A DNA stretch of 64,000 bases, from the NCBI RefSeq assembly GCF_039729195.1, contig NZ_CP155796.1, forward strand, positions 2,294,001-2,358,000, read 5' to 3'. Shown in pieces: positions 43,454 through 53,242 of the stretch. The position numbers and the translations under genes are program-made. How positions within the stretch are numbered: the stretch's first letter is position 1; every line of letters starts with the position of its first letter. This DNA comes from Mycobacterium sp. DL. Its GTDB lineage: Bacteria > Actinomycetota > Actinomycetes > Mycobacteriales > Mycobacteriaceae. Under the pieces are notes generated by a model, which saw only the letters and a program-made list of their open reading frames with translations, had not been told where the DNA came from and did not search any database.

Positions 43454-43849
43454 ATGTCAACAGAGACCGTGCTCGAGACACGCCTGAACGCACAGTCGTC
43501 CATGGCGCTCGGCATCTTCCGGATCGCCGTCGCGCTGCTGTTCATCATGCACGGAACGGCGAAGCTGTTCGGATGGCCGCAGGGCTCACCCGCCGCGCTC
43601 GGCGCTTGGCCGATGTGGTGGGCGGGCGCGCTCGAAGTGGTGCTCGGCGGCCTCATCGCTGTCGGACTGTTCACCCGTCCCGCGGCATTCGTCGCGTCCG
43701 GCATGATGGCGGTCGCCTACTTCTGGCGGCACTTCCCCGACGGCTTCTGGCCGATCGTCAACGGTGGTGAGACCGCAGTGCTGTACTGCTTCGTCTTCCT
43801 GCTCATCGTTTTCACCGGCCCCGGCGCGCTCACCGTGTCGCGGCGCTGA
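43454..43849 (+). CDS. DoxX family membrane protein
   Basis: A 131-residue protein with four hydrophobic segments. The pattern [47 protein letters not shown] (in part) and [18 protein letters not shown] is the DoxX signature. In mycobacteria DoxX (RseA complex) works with SseA and SodA in oxidative defence; those partners are not here. The ATG at 43454 gives the standard length. Confidence 0.9.
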   Translation: MSTETVLETRLNAQSSMALGIFRIAVALLFIMHGTAKLFGWPQGSPAALGAWPMWWAGALEVVLGGLIAVGLFTRPAAFVASGMMAVAYFWRHFPDGFWPIVNGGETAVLYCFVFLLIVFTGPGALTVSRR

Positions 43850-43992
43850 GCGGTGGGTCCCGAACAGCGCTGTGCGAGCAACTTTTTCATATCGCCTGCA
43901 AATGTTTGGGTTTCCTATGCAGATCTGGCCGGAGCGCGATCTGTCGATACCGTGGAATCATCAGTCAGAGAATAGATTTGGAGGTTCCTGGG

Positions 43993-44583
43993 ATGAATAT
44001 CGTGATGGAAGATGAGGTAGCGCAACGCTTTGAGCGCGACGCGCTGCCGATGCTCGATCAGCTCTACCGTGTCGCATGGCGTTACGTCGGCAACCCCTTC
44101 GATGCCGAGGATCTGGTGCAGGAGACGATGTTGAAGGCCTACCGGTCGTTCGGAGGGTTCGAAGACGGGACGAACATCCGCGCCTGGATGCTGCGGATCA
44201 TGACCAACACCTGGATCAACTCCTATCGCAAGAGGCAGTGCCGGCCCGCGGAGGCGCTCTCCGAGGACATCACCGATGCGCAACTGGCGGCGCACGCCGG
44301 TCATTCGTCGAGCGGACTGCAATCCGCCGAACTGGCGGCGCTGCAGGCTCTCGGCGACGACGAGGTCCGGAACGCACTCGATCAACTGCGCGAGGATCAG
44401 CGCCTGGTGGTGTACTACGCGGACGTGGAAGAGTTGCGGTACAGGGAGATTGCGCTCATCCTCGACATCCCGGTGGGAACCGTGATGTCCCGCTTGCACC
44501 GTGGGCGGCGCGCCCTGCGGTTACTGCTGGTGGACGTGGCGTCCGACCGGGGCTATCTGCGTGACCGCGACCGCGCCGCGTGA
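43993..44583 (+). CDS. ECF-type RNA polymerase sigma factor, SigR/SigH-like
   Basis: A 196-residue sigma factor. Region 2 (about residues 12-80) has [40 protein letters not shown]. Region 4 (about 125-180) has [44 protein letters not shown]. The ERDALP opening and ADVE...[11 protein letters not shown] are close to the thiol-stress group SigR/SigH. The zinc anti-sigma gene that normally follows is missing; a convergent terminator and mtr come next. A mycothiol-stress role is suggested by family and neighbour. Confidence 0.9.
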   Translation: MNIVMEDEVAQRFERDALPMLDQLYRVAWRYVGNPFDAEDLVQETMLKAYRSFGGFEDGTNIRAWMLRIMTNTWINSYRKRQCRPAEALSEDITDAQLAAHAGHSSSGLQSAELAALQALGDDEVRNALDQLREDQRLVVYYADVEELRYREIALILDIPVGTVMSRLHRGRRALRLLLVDVASDRGYLRDRDRAA

Positions 44584-44599
44584 GCGTGAGCGTTTCTTC

Positions 44600-44660
44600 G
44601 CCGAAACTGTATTCCGCGAGGGCTTTTCGTGAGTTTCGCCGCGTGGAATACAGTCTCGGC
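44600..44660. terminator. Long inverted repeat between convergent sigma factor and mtr genes
   Basis: GCCGA-A-ACTGTATTCC (44600-44615) pairs with GGAATACAGT-C-TCGGC (44645-44660): 16-bp arms with one mismatch, and CG/CG continues inward. The 29-base spacer also holds AGTTTCG, which can pair with CGAAACT in the left arm as an alternative fold. It lies between two convergent stops (44583 and 44669) and is best read as a bidirectional terminator. Confidence 0.65.
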
Positions 44661-44668
44661 GGCGGGGG

Positions 44669-46081
44669 TCAGTGCCGCCGCGGCGGCGGCCAGGGCGGTT
44701 CGCCGCACAGCGCCAGCAGCGCGTTCTCGATCACCTCGGGCAGGGCGGGATGGATCCAGTACTGCCCACGCGCCATGTCCTGGGCAGGCAGATCGAACGC
44801 CATCGCCTGGATGATCGGCTGGATGAGCGACGACGCCTGGTGGCCCATGATGTGCGCACCCAACAGCAACCCGCTGTCGTCGTCGACGATCAGCTTGGCG
44901 AACCCGGTGGAGTCCTCCATCGCCCAGCCGTACCCGACGTCGCTGTAGTCCTGCACCTTGGCGCGGAGGCGGTGGCCGGCGGCCCGCGCTTCGTTCTCGG
45001 TCATTCCGACGCAGGCGATCTGCGGTTCGGTGAACACCGCCCACGGCACGTGGCGGTGATCGGACGGCATCAGGTTGGCACTGTCGTCCCAGTCCTGGAG
45101 AAGGTTGTGCTTGACCACCCGCGCTTCGTGGTTGGCGACGTGCTTGAGTTGGTACGGCGAGCAGACGTCGCCGAGCGCGAACACGTTGTGTGCGGTGGTG
45201 CGCTGGAATTCGTCGACGACGACCATTCCGTCGTCGACCCGGACGCCGGCGTGATGTGCGTCGAGGAGATCGCCGTTGGGAATCCGCCCGGTGGCGACCA
45301 GCAGCGTGTCGGCGTGCACCGTCGAACCGTCATCGAGGGTGAGGGTGACGCCGGAGTCGTCTGTGCTGCCGTGCACGATGTTGCGTCTGCTGCGGATCTC
45401 CCACTTCCTGGAAGCGATGTCGGTGAAGCGTTCGCAGATGGTGTCGTCGCAGTGGGACAGCATCGTCGAACCGCGCAGCACGATCGTCACCCGGGACCCC
45501 AGAGACGAGAAGACGTGCGCGAACTCGGCCGCCACGAACCCCCCGCCCACGATCACGATGTGCTCGGGCAGATCCGAGATCCGCATGATCGTGTCGCTGG
45601 TGTGATAGGCCACTCCGCAGTCGAGGATGGCGGGCGGAACGGTTGCCCTCGCTCCGGCGGCGATGACAACCTGATCGGCGCTGAACTCGTCGCCGTCGTC
45701 GGTGCGCAGGCGATGTCCGCCTCCCGCGGAGGGTTCGGCGAAGCGGGTGTGGCTGGCGAACACCTCGACGTTCGGCGAGGACCGTCGGTAGTGTTCCCCG
45801 CCGCTCGCGAGCGGATCGATGCGCCCGAACACCCTCGAGACGATGTCGGTCCAGCGCACCCCGTCGAGGTGCGCGTCGACACCGTAACGGCTTGATTCGC
45901 GCACTTGTTGGGCCACCCCGGCGGCGTAGACGAACATCTTCGTCGGCAGGCAACCGACGTTGAGGCAGGTACCGCCGAACACCCCCTGCTCGCAGATCGC
46001 CACCCGCTTGTCGGCGTAGCGCTCGTCGAGGATCGAGTTGCCCGATCCGGTGCCGATGATCGCGATGTCGAAGTCAGCCAT
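44669..46081 (-). CDS. mtr: Mycothione reductase
   Basis: A 470-residue pyridine-nucleotide disulfide reductase that regenerates mycothiol from mycothione with NADPH. The redox pair Cys39/Cys44 is in GGTCLNVGCLPTK, and the FAD-binding GTGSGN near the N-terminus and ALGDVCSPYQLKHVA are visible. NADPH binding is at IVGGGFVAAEF, and the C-terminal interface His in YWIHPALPEVIE completes the active site. The ATG at 46081 overlaps the upstream hydrolase stop by 8 bp. Corresponds to Rv2855. Confidence 0.95.
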   Translation of the reverse strand: MADFDIAIIGTGSGNSILDERYADKRVAICEQGVFGGTCLNVGCLPTKMFVYAAGVAQQVRESSRYGVDAHLDGVRWTDIVSRVFGRIDPLASGGEHYRRSSPNVEVFASHTRFAEPSAGGGHRLRTDDGDEFSADQVVIAAGARATVPPAILDCGVAYHTSDTIMRISDLPEHIVIVGGGFVAAEFAHVFSSLGSRVTIVLRGSTMLSHCDDTICERFTDIASRKWEIRSRRNIVHGSTDDSGVTLTLDDGSTVHADTLLVATGRIPNGDLLDAHHAGVRVDDGMVVVDEFQRTTAHNVFALGDVCSPYQLKHVANHEARVVKHNLLQDWDDSANLMPSDHRHVPWAVFTEPQIACVGMTENEARAAGHRLRAKVQDYSDVGYGWAMEDSTGFAKLIVDDDSGLLLGAHIMGHQASSLIQPIIQAMAFDLPAQDMARGQYWIHPALPEVIENALLALCGEPPWPPPRRH

Positions 46082-47087
46082 GAGTCCCGCTTCCGTCGGT
46101 TGAGTACCAGTCCAGCCAGCGGTCCATCTCGGCGTAGGCGTCCGCCCGCGACTCGGGCACCGACAGGAACACATCGTGTTTGGCGTCGGTGATCGGCACG
46201 ATCGTGGTCCGGTTGCCGATGCAGCCCGCCCAGCGTGCGATCTGCGCGACGTCGAGTACGGCGTCACCGCGGTGGATCTCCTCGATCCGGGAGGCGTCGC
46301 TGACTTCGCGAACACTGCGGTCCGAGCGCAGGATCAGGTTCGGCACACCGACGTCGAGTCCGCGGTGAAGCCTCGCCTGCCCGCGCCTGATCGCATGGAT
46401 CCAGCCGAACGTGACCGGGAAGCCCCCGACGGGCTTCCAGGTCAGGTCGTAGTCGAACTCGCCGTGGTAGTCGCGGTGCAGGGTGCTGCCGTAGCCGCCT
46501 TCGGTGGGGCGGCGCACCACCGAGAGTTTGCGGAGCCGGCCGAGGGCGGACAGCGCCGCCGAGGTGGGTGGTGTCCGCAGAATCGGATGCCCCTGCAGAT
46601 CCAGCCACGGGCTGTTCAGGATCAGCCCCGACACACCCTTGCGCGCCGTCTCGGCACGACGCCGCAGCCGGTCGAGCCACAGCGAGACCACGAGTCCGCC
46701 GGCCGAGTGACCGTAGACCAGCACCCGCGCGTCACACTCGGCTGCGATGACATCGATCGCCCGCTCCAGTTCGACGTCATAGCGGGCCAGGTCTGTAGTG
46801 AAGTGCGGAGTCTGGCCGTCGCGATGGGACCGTCCGCATTTGTGCAGGTCGAGCGCGTAGACCAGGAAGCCGCGCTCGGCGAGATGATCTGCGAGTTCGG
46901 TGTTGAAGAAGTAGTCGGTGAATCCGTGCACCAGCAGCACCGCGCGGTCCGCCTCCGGATCCGGCGAACCGCGTCGGACCAGGGTCGCCACGAGCTCACC
47001 CTCACCGTCCGGATCGGTGCCGAGGGCGAACGTCTGCTGCCAGTAGCCAGGCAGCACATCGGGCTCCCATCCGGACACGACAGCCAC
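46074..47087 (-). CDS. Alpha/beta hydrolase (Rv2854-like), lysophospholipase type
   Basis: A 337-residue serine hydrolase. The oxyanion region is LLVHGFTDYFFNTELADHLAERGF, the nucleophile elbow VYGHSAGGLVVS, and the His near the end in ITDAKHDVFLSVPES. The AKHDVFLS context is typical of monoacylglycerol-lipase-like enzymes. The substrate is unknown. It is first in an operon with mtr; the starts are close to a 14-bp palindrome and a 20-bp tandem repeat. Confidence 0.9.
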   Translation of the reverse strand: MAVVSGWEPDVLPGYWQQTFALGTDPDGEGELVATLVRRGSPDPEADRAVLLVHGFTDYFFNTELADHLAERGFLVYALDLHKCGRSHRDGQTPHFTTDLARYDVELERAIDVIAAECDARVLVYGHSAGGLVVSLWLDRLRRRAETARKGVSGLILNSPWLDLQGHPILRTPPTSAALSALGRLRKLSVVRRPTEGGYGSTLHRDYHGEFDYDLTWKPVGGFPVTFGWIHAIRRGQARLHRGLDVGVPNLILRSDRSVREVSDASRIEEIHRGDAVLDVAQIARWAGCIGNRTTIVPITDAKHDVFLSVPESRADAYAEMDRWLDWYSTDGSGTHG

Positions 47088-47096
47088 CCTAATGCC

Positions 47097-47145
47097 GAAC
47101 GCCGGCGTTCAGGAGGACGTGGGTACGTTCAGGAGGACGTGGGTA
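47097..47145. repeat. 14-bp palindrome and 20-bp tandem duplication upstream of mqo
   Basis: GAACGCCGGCGTTC (47097-47110) is a perfect palindrome. It overlaps two perfect head-to-tail copies of a 20-bp unit beginning CGTTCAGGAGG, at 47106-47125 and 47126-47145. The element lies in the 151-bp gap between the divergent hydrolase and mqo genes, 9 bp from the hydrolase start. The second copy looks like a recent slippage duplication. Confidence 0.8.
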
Positions 47146-47238
47146 GTGGTCGGCAGGTTGGGACCCACCGCGGCGGGATAACCTGAACGCTGGTAAGCCG
47201 TGATCCACGGGCAGCGACCACGAAGGACCAATAACAAG

Positions 47239-48783
47239 GTGTCTGAACCAGAGAAAACCGACGTCCTGCTGGTAGGCGCAGGCATCATGAGCGCCACGCT
47301 CAGTGTGCTGCTGCGCCTGGTGGAGCCGGGTTGGTCGATGACATTGGTCGAGCGCCTCGACGGCGCGGCCGCCGAGAGCAGCGATCCGTGGAACAACGCG
47401 GGCACCGGACACTCGGCACTGTGTGAGTTGAACTACACCCCGGCGCGGCCGGACGGCTCGATCGACATCACCAAGGCAGTGCACATCAACGAGCAGTTCC
47501 AGGTGTCGCGGCAATTCTGGTCGTACGCCGTCGAGAACGGCGTGCTGCCCGATGTGCGCAACTTCCTCAACCCGATCCCGCATGTCAGCTTCGTCCACGG
47601 CGCGGACCACGCCGACTATCTGAAGAGACGCTACGAGGCGCTTGTCGGCAATCCGCTGTTCGCCACGATGGAGTTCATCGACGACCGCGACGAGTTCACC
47701 CGGCGGTTGCCGCTGATGGCGCAGAAGCGGGACTTCTCCGACCCGGTCGCCCTGAACTGGACGCAGGACGGCACCGACGTCGATTTCGGGTCGCTGTCGC
47801 GACAGTTGATCGGTTACGGCGCGCAGCGCGGGATGTCGACGCTGTTCGGCCACGAGGTGCGCGACCTGAAACAGAACTCCGACAGCACGTGGACGGCGAA
47901 GGTCGTCAACCGGCGCACCGGCGGTACCCGCAAGATCAACGCCAAGTTCGTCTTCGTCGGCGCGGGCGGCTACGCGCTTCCGCTGCTGCAGAAGGCGGGC
48001 ATCAAGGAGGCCAAGGGCTTCGGCGGCTTCCCGGTGGGCGGCGAATGGCTGATCACCGGCAAGCCGGAACTCACTGCGGCGCATCAGGCCAAGGTGTACG
48101 GCCTGCCGCCTCTGGGCGCGCCGCCGATGTCGGTGCCGCACCTGGACACCCGGGTGATCAACGGGAAGTCCTGGTTACTGTTCGGCCCGTTCGCCGGTTG
48201 GTCGCCGAAGTTCCTCAAGCAGGGCAAGGCCACCGATCTGCCGTTCTCGGTCAAGCCGGACAACCTGATTCCGATGCTGGGTGTGGGTCTGACAGAAGGC
48301 GGTCTGCTGAAGTACCTGATCGGCCAACTGTTGCTCAGCGAAGCGGCGCGGGTCGAGACACTTCGTGAATTCGCCCCCAGCGCAGTCGATTCCGACTGGG
48401 AGCTCGACATCGCAGGTCAGCGTGTCCAGGTGATCAAGAAGGCCAAGGGCAAGGGAGGGGTGCTGGAGTTCGGCACCACGGTGCTGTCGGCCGCCGACGG
48501 CAGCATCGCCGGCCTGCTCGGGGCGTCCCCCGGGGCGTCGACCGCGGTGCCGGCGATGTTCGACGTGATGCAGCGGTGCTTCGCCGACCGGTACGAGGGT
48601 TGGGTTCCCAAGCTCAAGGAGATGGTGCCGTCGCTGGGCACCAAACTGTCCGACGAACCTGGTCTTTTCGAGGAGGTGTGGGCGCACGGCACCAAGGTGC
48701 TCAAGCTCGACAGCCCGGCCAGTGGCGTCCCTGACGTTGCGAAGGCCGGCACCGAACACTCACCGACCGCGGCAACCGCGTGA
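47239..48783 (+). CDS. mqo: Malate:quinone oxidoreductase
   Basis: A 514-residue peripheral membrane flavoprotein that oxidises malate to oxaloacetate and reduces the quinone pool. It has the N-terminal FAD loop [21 protein letters not shown], the [20 protein letters not shown] segment specific to Mqo and the ending region around [13 protein letters not shown]. The GTG at 47239 fits the family start. Corresponds to Rv2852c; the PE_PGRS gene next to it in M. tuberculosis is absent. Confidence 0.95.
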   Translation: MSEPEKTDVLLVGAGIMSATLSVLLRLVEPGWSMTLVERLDGAAAESSDPWNNAGTGHSALCELNYTPARPDGSIDITKAVHINEQFQVSRQFWSYAVENGVLPDVRNFLNPIPHVSFVHGADHADYLKRRYEALVGNPLFATMEFIDDRDEFTRRLPLMAQKRDFSDPVALNWTQDGTDVDFGSLSRQLIGYGAQRGMSTLFGHEVRDLKQNSDSTWTAKVVNRRTGGTRKINAKFVFVGAGGYALPLLQKAGIKEAKGFGGFPVGGEWLITGKPELTAAHQAKVYGLPPLGAPPMSVPHLDTRVINGKSWLLFGPFAGWSPKFLKQGKATDLPFSVKPDNLIPMLGVGLTEGGLLKYLIGQLLLSEAARVETLREFAPSAVDSDWELDIAGQRVQVIKKAKGKGGVLEFGTTVLSAADGSIAGLLGASPGASTAVPAMFDVMQRCFADRYEGWVPKLKEMVPSLGTKLSDEPGLFEEVWAHGTKVLKLDSPASGVPDVAKAGTEHSPTAATA

Positions 48784-48796
48784 CGGCGGCCGCCGT

Positions 48797-49243
48797 ATGA
48801 CAGTGGCGCTGCGGCGCAGTTGGGCCAAGGATCTTGATGCCGGGACGCTCTACGAACTGCTCAAGTTGCGCGTCGAGGTCTTTGTCGTGGAGCAGGCCAC
48901 CCCGTACCCCGAACTGGACGGCCGTGACCTGCTTGCCGAGACACGCCACTTCTGGCTGGAGAGTCCCGAGGGCGTCGTCATCTCCACGCTGCGGCTGATG
49001 GAGGAGCATCCCGCGGGCCAGAAGGCCTTCCGGATCGGGCGGGTCTGCACCAAACGCAGCGACCGCGGCCATGGCCACACCGCCCGCCTGCTGCAGGCTG
49101 CGCTGGCGGAGGTGGGTGACTACCCGTGCCACATCAACGCGCAGACCTACCTCGAGGAGATGTACGGCAGGCAGGGTTTTGTGCGCGACGGTGACGAATT
49201 CCTCGATGACGGAATCCCGCACGTGCCGATGGTGAAACCGTGA
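48797..49243 (+). CDS. ElaA-like GNAT acetyltransferase (Rv2851c-like)
   Basis: A 148-residue single GNAT domain. The opening [28 protein letters not shown] (in part) is typical of ElaA-type proteins. The acetyl-CoA loop is [21 protein letters not shown]. The substrate is unknown. It lies 13 bp after mqo and its stop overlaps the chelatase start (GTGA), so the five genes from mqo to cobO-cobB are probably one transcript. Confidence 0.9.
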   Translation: MTVALRRSWAKDLDAGTLYELLKLRVEVFVVEQATPYPELDGRDLLAETRHFWLESPEGVVISTLRLMEEHPAGQKAFRIGRVCTKRSDRGHGHTARLLQAALAEVGDYPCHINAQTYLEEMYGRQGFVRDGDEFLDDGIPHVPMVKP

Positions 49244-51231
49244 CCGGCCCCGACGGCACCGCCGCGAACTACCCGTTCAGCGCGGTGGTGGGCCACGATC
49301 GGTTGCGGCTGGCGCTGATGCTGTGCGCGGTGCGACCCGACATCGGGGGTGTGCTGATCCGCGGCGAGAAGGGCACCGCGAAGTCGACGGCGGTGCGCGC
49401 TCTGGCCAAGGTGCTGACCCAGGCGTTCGAGGCGTCCGGTGACCACGGCGGCCAGCTGGTCGAACTGCCGATCGGCGCCACCGAGGACCGTGTGGTCGGA
49501 TCGCTCGATCTGCAGAAGGTGCTGCGCGACGGTGAACACGCGTTCTCGCCGGGCCTGCTGGCCCGCGCGCACCGCGGCGTGCTGTACGTCGACGAGGTCA
49601 ATCTGCTGCACGACCACCTGGTCGACGTGCTGCTGGACGCGGCCGCGATGGGCCGGGTGCACATCGAGCGCGACGGTGTCTCGCACAGCCACGATTCCCG
49701 GTTCGTGCTGATCGGCACCATGAATCCCGAAGAGGGGGAGCTGCGTCCGCAGCTGCTCGACCGGTTCGGGCTGACCGTCGACGTGGCCGCATCGCGGGAC
49801 GTCGACGTACGGGTGGCGGTGATCCGGGCGCGCCTCGCCTACGAAGCCGCGCCGCAGGAGTTCGCAGAGCGGTATGCCGCAGCCGATTCCGAACTGGCTG
49901 AACGTATCTCGCGGGCCCGCGCGCTGTTGCCCGATGTGGTGTTGCCCGACAAGGAATTACGGCGTATCGCCGCGCTGTGCGCGGCCTTCGACGTCGACGG
50001 GATGCGCGCCGATCTGGTGGTCGCCAGGACCGCGGTGGCTCACGCGGCGTGGCGCGGGGCGGGCGAAACAACCGGGGCGGGCGAAGCGACGGAAGCAAGG
50101 ATCACCGTCGACGAGGACGACATCCGGGTGGCCGCCGAACTCGCGCTACCGCACCGCCGCCGCCGCGACCCGTTCGACGATCCCGGTCTGGATCCGGACC
50201 GCCTCGACGACGCGATGGACCAGGCGGGTCAGGACGCCGAGGAGCCGCCCGAGCCGGACCCCGAGCCGGATCCGCCGGGGGGTGGCGAAGCGGCCCCCGA
50301 GGAGTCTGCGAACGGGCAAGCACCCCAGCAGGATTCAGCGGAGGCGGCGAGCTCGCCGCGATCTGACGGGTCTCCGGCGAAGTCGGTCTCGAACGCCCCG
50401 CCTGCTCCGACGCTGTCCAGTGCCCCGCCGTCGTTGGCGTTCCGCACCAAGGCGCTCGTCGTTCCCGGGGTGGGCGAGGGTGCGCCGGGCCGGCGATCAC
50501 GCGCCCGCAACCGCACCGGCACCGTCGTCGCCGCAGCCACCGAACCCGATGCGGGACACGGAGTTCACGTGTTCGCGACGCTGCTGGCCGCGGCGGGACG
50601 GCAGGCGGCGGCGGGCAGGGTGCGACCGGGTCCCGGTGATGTCCGGCGCGCAGTCCGGGAAGGACGCGAAGGCAATCTGGTGATCTTCGTCGTGGACGCC
50701 TCGGGTTCGATGGCGGCGCGCGACCGGATGTCGGCGGTCGGAGGCGCCACTCTGTCGCTGCTGCGCGACGCCTATCAGCGCAGGGACAAGGTCGCGGTGA
50801 TCACCTTCCGCCGGGACGCCGCGCAGGTTCTGCTGCCGCCGACGTCGTCGGTATACATCGCGAGCAGTCGGTTGGCCCGCTTCGACACCGGTGGCAGGAC
50901 GCCGCTGGCGCAGGGATTGTTGGCCGCCCGCGACATGGTGGTGCGGGAGCGTGCCCGTGACCGCGCACGCCGCAGCCTCGTGGTGGTGCTCACCGACGGC
51001 CGCGCGACCGGTGGTCCCGACCCGCTCGGCCGGACCCGCATCGCTGCGGCCCGCCTCGTCGCCGAAGGTGCCGCCGCCGTCGTCGTCGACTGCGAAACGT
51101 CCTACATCCGACTGGATCTGGCGAGTGATCTGGCCCGGCACCTGAACGCGCCGGCGGTGCGGCTGGATCAGTTGCGAGCCGACAGCCTGACCGATCTTGT
51201 CAAGGTGCAGACCGACCGCGGCGCGGCGTAG
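49240..51231 (+). CDS. Magnesium/cobalt chelatase-like AAA+ / VWA fusion protein (Rv2850c-like)
   Basis: A 663-residue fusion of ChlI- and ChlD-like parts. The AAA+ module (1-310) has Walker [10 protein letters not shown], Walker [12 protein letters not shown] and the Arg finger region [11 protein letters not shown]. An acidic, proline-rich linker (about 320-390) follows, then a von Willebrand A domain with the MIDAS motif DASGS and the conserved Asp in LTDGRA. In aerobic cobalamin synthesis such proteins can power CobN cobalt insertion. No CobN is present in the window, so the partner is inferred. Confidence 0.9.
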   Translation: MTGPDGTAANYPFSAVVGHDRLRLALMLCAVRPDIGGVLIRGEKGTAKSTAVRALAKVLTQAFEASGDHGGQLVELPIGATEDRVVGSLDLQKVLRDGEHAFSPGLLARAHRGVLYVDEVNLLHDHLVDVLLDAAAMGRVHIERDGVSHSHDSRFVLIGTMNPEEGELRPQLLDRFGLTVDVAASRDVDVRVAVIRARLAYEAAPQEFAERYAAADSELAERISRARALLPDVVLPDKELRRIAALCAAFDVDGMRADLVVARTAVAHAAWRGAGETTGAGEATEARITVDEDDIRVAAELALPHRRRRDPFDDPGLDPDRLDDAMDQAGQDAEEPPEPDPEPDPPGGGEAAPEESANGQAPQQDSAEAASSPRSDGSPAKSVSNAPPAPTLSSAPPSLAFRTKALVVPGVGEGAPGRRSRARNRTGTVVAAATEPDAGHGVHVFATLLAAAGRQAAAGRVRPGPGDVRRAVREGREGNLVIFVVDASGSMAARDRMSAVGGATLSLLRDAYQRRDKVAVITFRRDAAQVLLPPTSSVYIASSRLARFDTGGRTPLAQGLLAARDMVVRERARDRARRSLVVVLTDGRATGGPDPLGRTRIAAARLVAEGAAAVVVDCETSYIRLDLASDLARHLNAPAVRLDQLRADSLTDLVKVQTDRGAA

Positions 51232-51243
51232 GAGGGTGGGCCG

Positions 51244-51858
51244 ATGCCTCAGGGACAACCGCTGACAGTTCCCCGCGACGGGTTGACGACTCGGGCGCGG
51301 CGTAACGCCCCGCTGCTGGCCGTGCACACCGGGCCGGGCAAGGGCAAGTCCACCGCCGCGTTCGGGATGGCGCTGCGGGCTTGGAATCAGGGCTTCGACA
51401 TCGGGGTGTTCCAGTTCGTCAAGAGCGCCAAGTGGCGGGTCGGGGAGGAGAGCGCGTTGAGCGAACTCGGCCGCGTCCACGACGAGCGCGGCGTCGGCGG
51501 ACCTGTGGAATGGCACAAGATGGGCTCGGGTTGGTCCTGGTCGCGTAAGGCCGGAACCGAGGTCGACCACGCCGTCGCGGCGGCCGACGGCTGGGCCGAG
51601 ATCACGCGCCGGTTGGCCGAGCAGCGCCACGACTTCTACGTGCTCGACGAGTTCACCTACCCACTCAAATGGGGCTGGGTGGACACCGACGAGGTGGTGG
51701 AGGTGCTGCGTTCGCGGCCGGGCAATCAGCACGTGGTGATCACCGGCCGCGACGCCCCTGCGGCGCTGTTGGAGGCCGCCGATCTGGTCACCGAGATGAC
51801 GAAGGTCAAGCATCCGATGGACGCCGGCCGTAAAGGTCAGAAGGGCATCGAGTGGTGA
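51244..51858 (+). CDS. cobO: Cob(I)yrinic acid a,c-diamide adenosyltransferase
   Basis: A 204-residue P-loop protein (CobO/BtuR/CobA). The nucleotide loop GPGKGKST is at residues 30-37 and the AVHTGPGKGKSTAAFGMALRA segment is diagnostic. It adds the 5'-deoxyadenosyl group from ATP to the corrin cobalt. The short C-terminal tail KVKHPMDAGRKGQKGIEW is a family signature. It lies 12 bp after the chelatase gene and 16 bp before cobB. Confidence 0.95.
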   Translation: MPQGQPLTVPRDGLTTRARRNAPLLAVHTGPGKGKSTAAFGMALRAWNQGFDIGVFQFVKSAKWRVGEESALSELGRVHDERGVGGPVEWHKMGSGWSWSRKAGTEVDHAVAAADGWAEITRRLAEQRHDFYVLDEFTYPLKWGWVDTDEVVEVLRSRPGNQHVVITGRDAPAALLEAADLVTEMTKVKHPMDAGRKGQKGIEW

Positions 51859-51874
51859 CCTTGCGGAGCGGGTC

Positions 51875-53242
51875 GTGAGCACCCCGGCCGTCGTGATCGC
51901 CGCGCCGGCGTCGGGCAGCGGAAAGACCACCGTCGCAACGGGTCTGATGGGTGCCCTGCGCCGTGCCGGCCACCGGGTGGCGCCGTTCAAGGTCGGACCG
52001 GACTTCATCGATCCGGGATACCACGCGTTGGCCGCCGGGCGTCCCGGGCGCAACCTCGACGCGGTGCTCGTCGGGGAGGACCTGATCGGTCCGCTGTACC
52101 GGCACGGCAGCGACGACGCCGACATAGCGGTCGTCGAGGGCGTCATGGGTCTGTTCGACGGCCGCATCGCAGAGGGTGGCTCGGCAGCTGCGCGGGGTTC
52201 CACCGCACACGTCGCCGCGCTGCTGGGTGCTCCCGTGGTGCTGGTCGTCGACGCGCGCGGTCAGAGCCACAGCGTCGCCGCACTTCTGCACGGTTTTGCG
52301 ACGTTCGACCACAGCGTGCGTCTGGCCGGGGTGATCCTCAACCGCGTCGGGTCCGCACGCCACGATGCGGTGCTGCGTCAGGCGTGTGCGCAGGCGGGGG
52401 TGGCGGTGCTGGGGTCCATACCCCGCGCCGACGAGTTGAGCGTTCCGTCGCGGCATCTCGGGCTCGTGACGGCCGTGGAGCACGGCCGCCGGGCCGGCGC
52501 CGCGGTCGAGGCGATGATCGGGTTGGTGGCCCGCCACGTCGATCTCGACGCGCTTGTCGCCGCTGCGGCGAGCCATGTCGCCGACGAGCCGTGGACACCG
52601 CGGCAGTCCGAACCACTCGCCGAACCGGTGACCGTCGCGTTGGCCGCGGGCAAGGCGTTCAGTTTCGGCTACACCGAACACGGCGAGCTGTTGCGGGCCG
52701 CCGGCGCGCACGTCGTGGACTTCGACCCGCTGCACGATCCGTTGCCGCCGGGGTCGGCGGCGCTGGTGCTGCCGGGAGGGTTTCCCGAACAGTTCAGTAC
52801 CGACCTGTCGGCCAACGCGTTGGTGCGCCAACAGATCGGCGCGCTGGCCGCGAGCGGTGCACCGGTGCACGCCGAGTGCGCGGGGCTGATCTATCTGGTC
52901 GACGACCTCGACGGACACCCGATGTGTGGCGTACTGGCCGGATCGGCGGCGTTCTCCGACTCCCTGACCCTCGGCTACCGCGACGCCGTGGCGGTTGTCG
53001 ATTCCTCACTGCACGCCCTGGGTGACCGGTCCGTCGGCCACGAGTTCCACCGCACCAAGGTGCAGTTCGCCGACAACCCGCAACCGGCGTGGCGCTTCAA
53101 GGGTTGGGGCGGCGGGATCGTCGACGACGGCGCCGTGCAGGGTGGCGTCCACGCCGGATATCTGCACACCCATCCGGCCGCGCACCCGCAGGCGATCGCC
53201 CGCTTCGTCGCTGCGGCCGCAACATCTAGGCTCGCCGGGTGA
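51875..53242 (+). CDS. cobB: Cobyrinate/hydrogenobyrinate a,c-diamide synthase
   Basis: A 455-residue two-domain amidotransferase (CobB/CbiA). The N-terminal ATP domain has APASGSGKTTVATGL and the GPDFIDPGYH and EGVMGLFDG motifs. The C-terminal glutaminase-like domain has VLPGGFPEQF, the catalytic Cys in HAECAGLIYL and the His in HTHPAAHP. It amidates the a and c side chains using glutamine and ATP. Start GTG; the stop overlaps cysG by 4 bases. Confidence 0.95.
   Translation: MSTPAVVIAAPASGSGKTTVATGLMGALRRAGHRVAPFKVGPDFIDPGYHALAAGRPGRNLDAVLVGEDLIGPLYRHGSDDADIAVVEGVMGLFDGRIAEGGSAAARGSTAHVAALLGAPVVLVVDARGQSHSVAALLHGFATFDHSVRLAGVILNRVGSARHDAVLRQACAQAGVAVLGSIPRADELSVPSRHLGLVTAVEHGRRAGAAVEAMIGLVARHVDLDALVAAAASHVADEPWTPRQSEPLAEPVTVALAAGKAFSFGYTEHGELLRAAGAHVVDFDPLHDPLPPGSAALVLPGGFPEQFSTDLSANALVRQQIGALAASGAPVHAECAGLIYLVDDLDGHPMCGVLAGSAAFSDSLTLGYRDAVAVVDSSLHALGDRSVGHEFHRTKVQFADNPQPAWRFKGWGGGIVDDGAVQGGVHAGYLHTHPAAHPQAIARFVAAAATSRLAG

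Noticed and set aside
47106..47145. Possible CRISPR seed or att site
   Set aside because: Only two direct copies with no spacer, and no integrase, cas or tRNA gene nearby.
50497..52203. 568-codon minus-strand frame over the chelatase and cobO
   Set aside because: Overlaps two confident genes and shows no family pattern.
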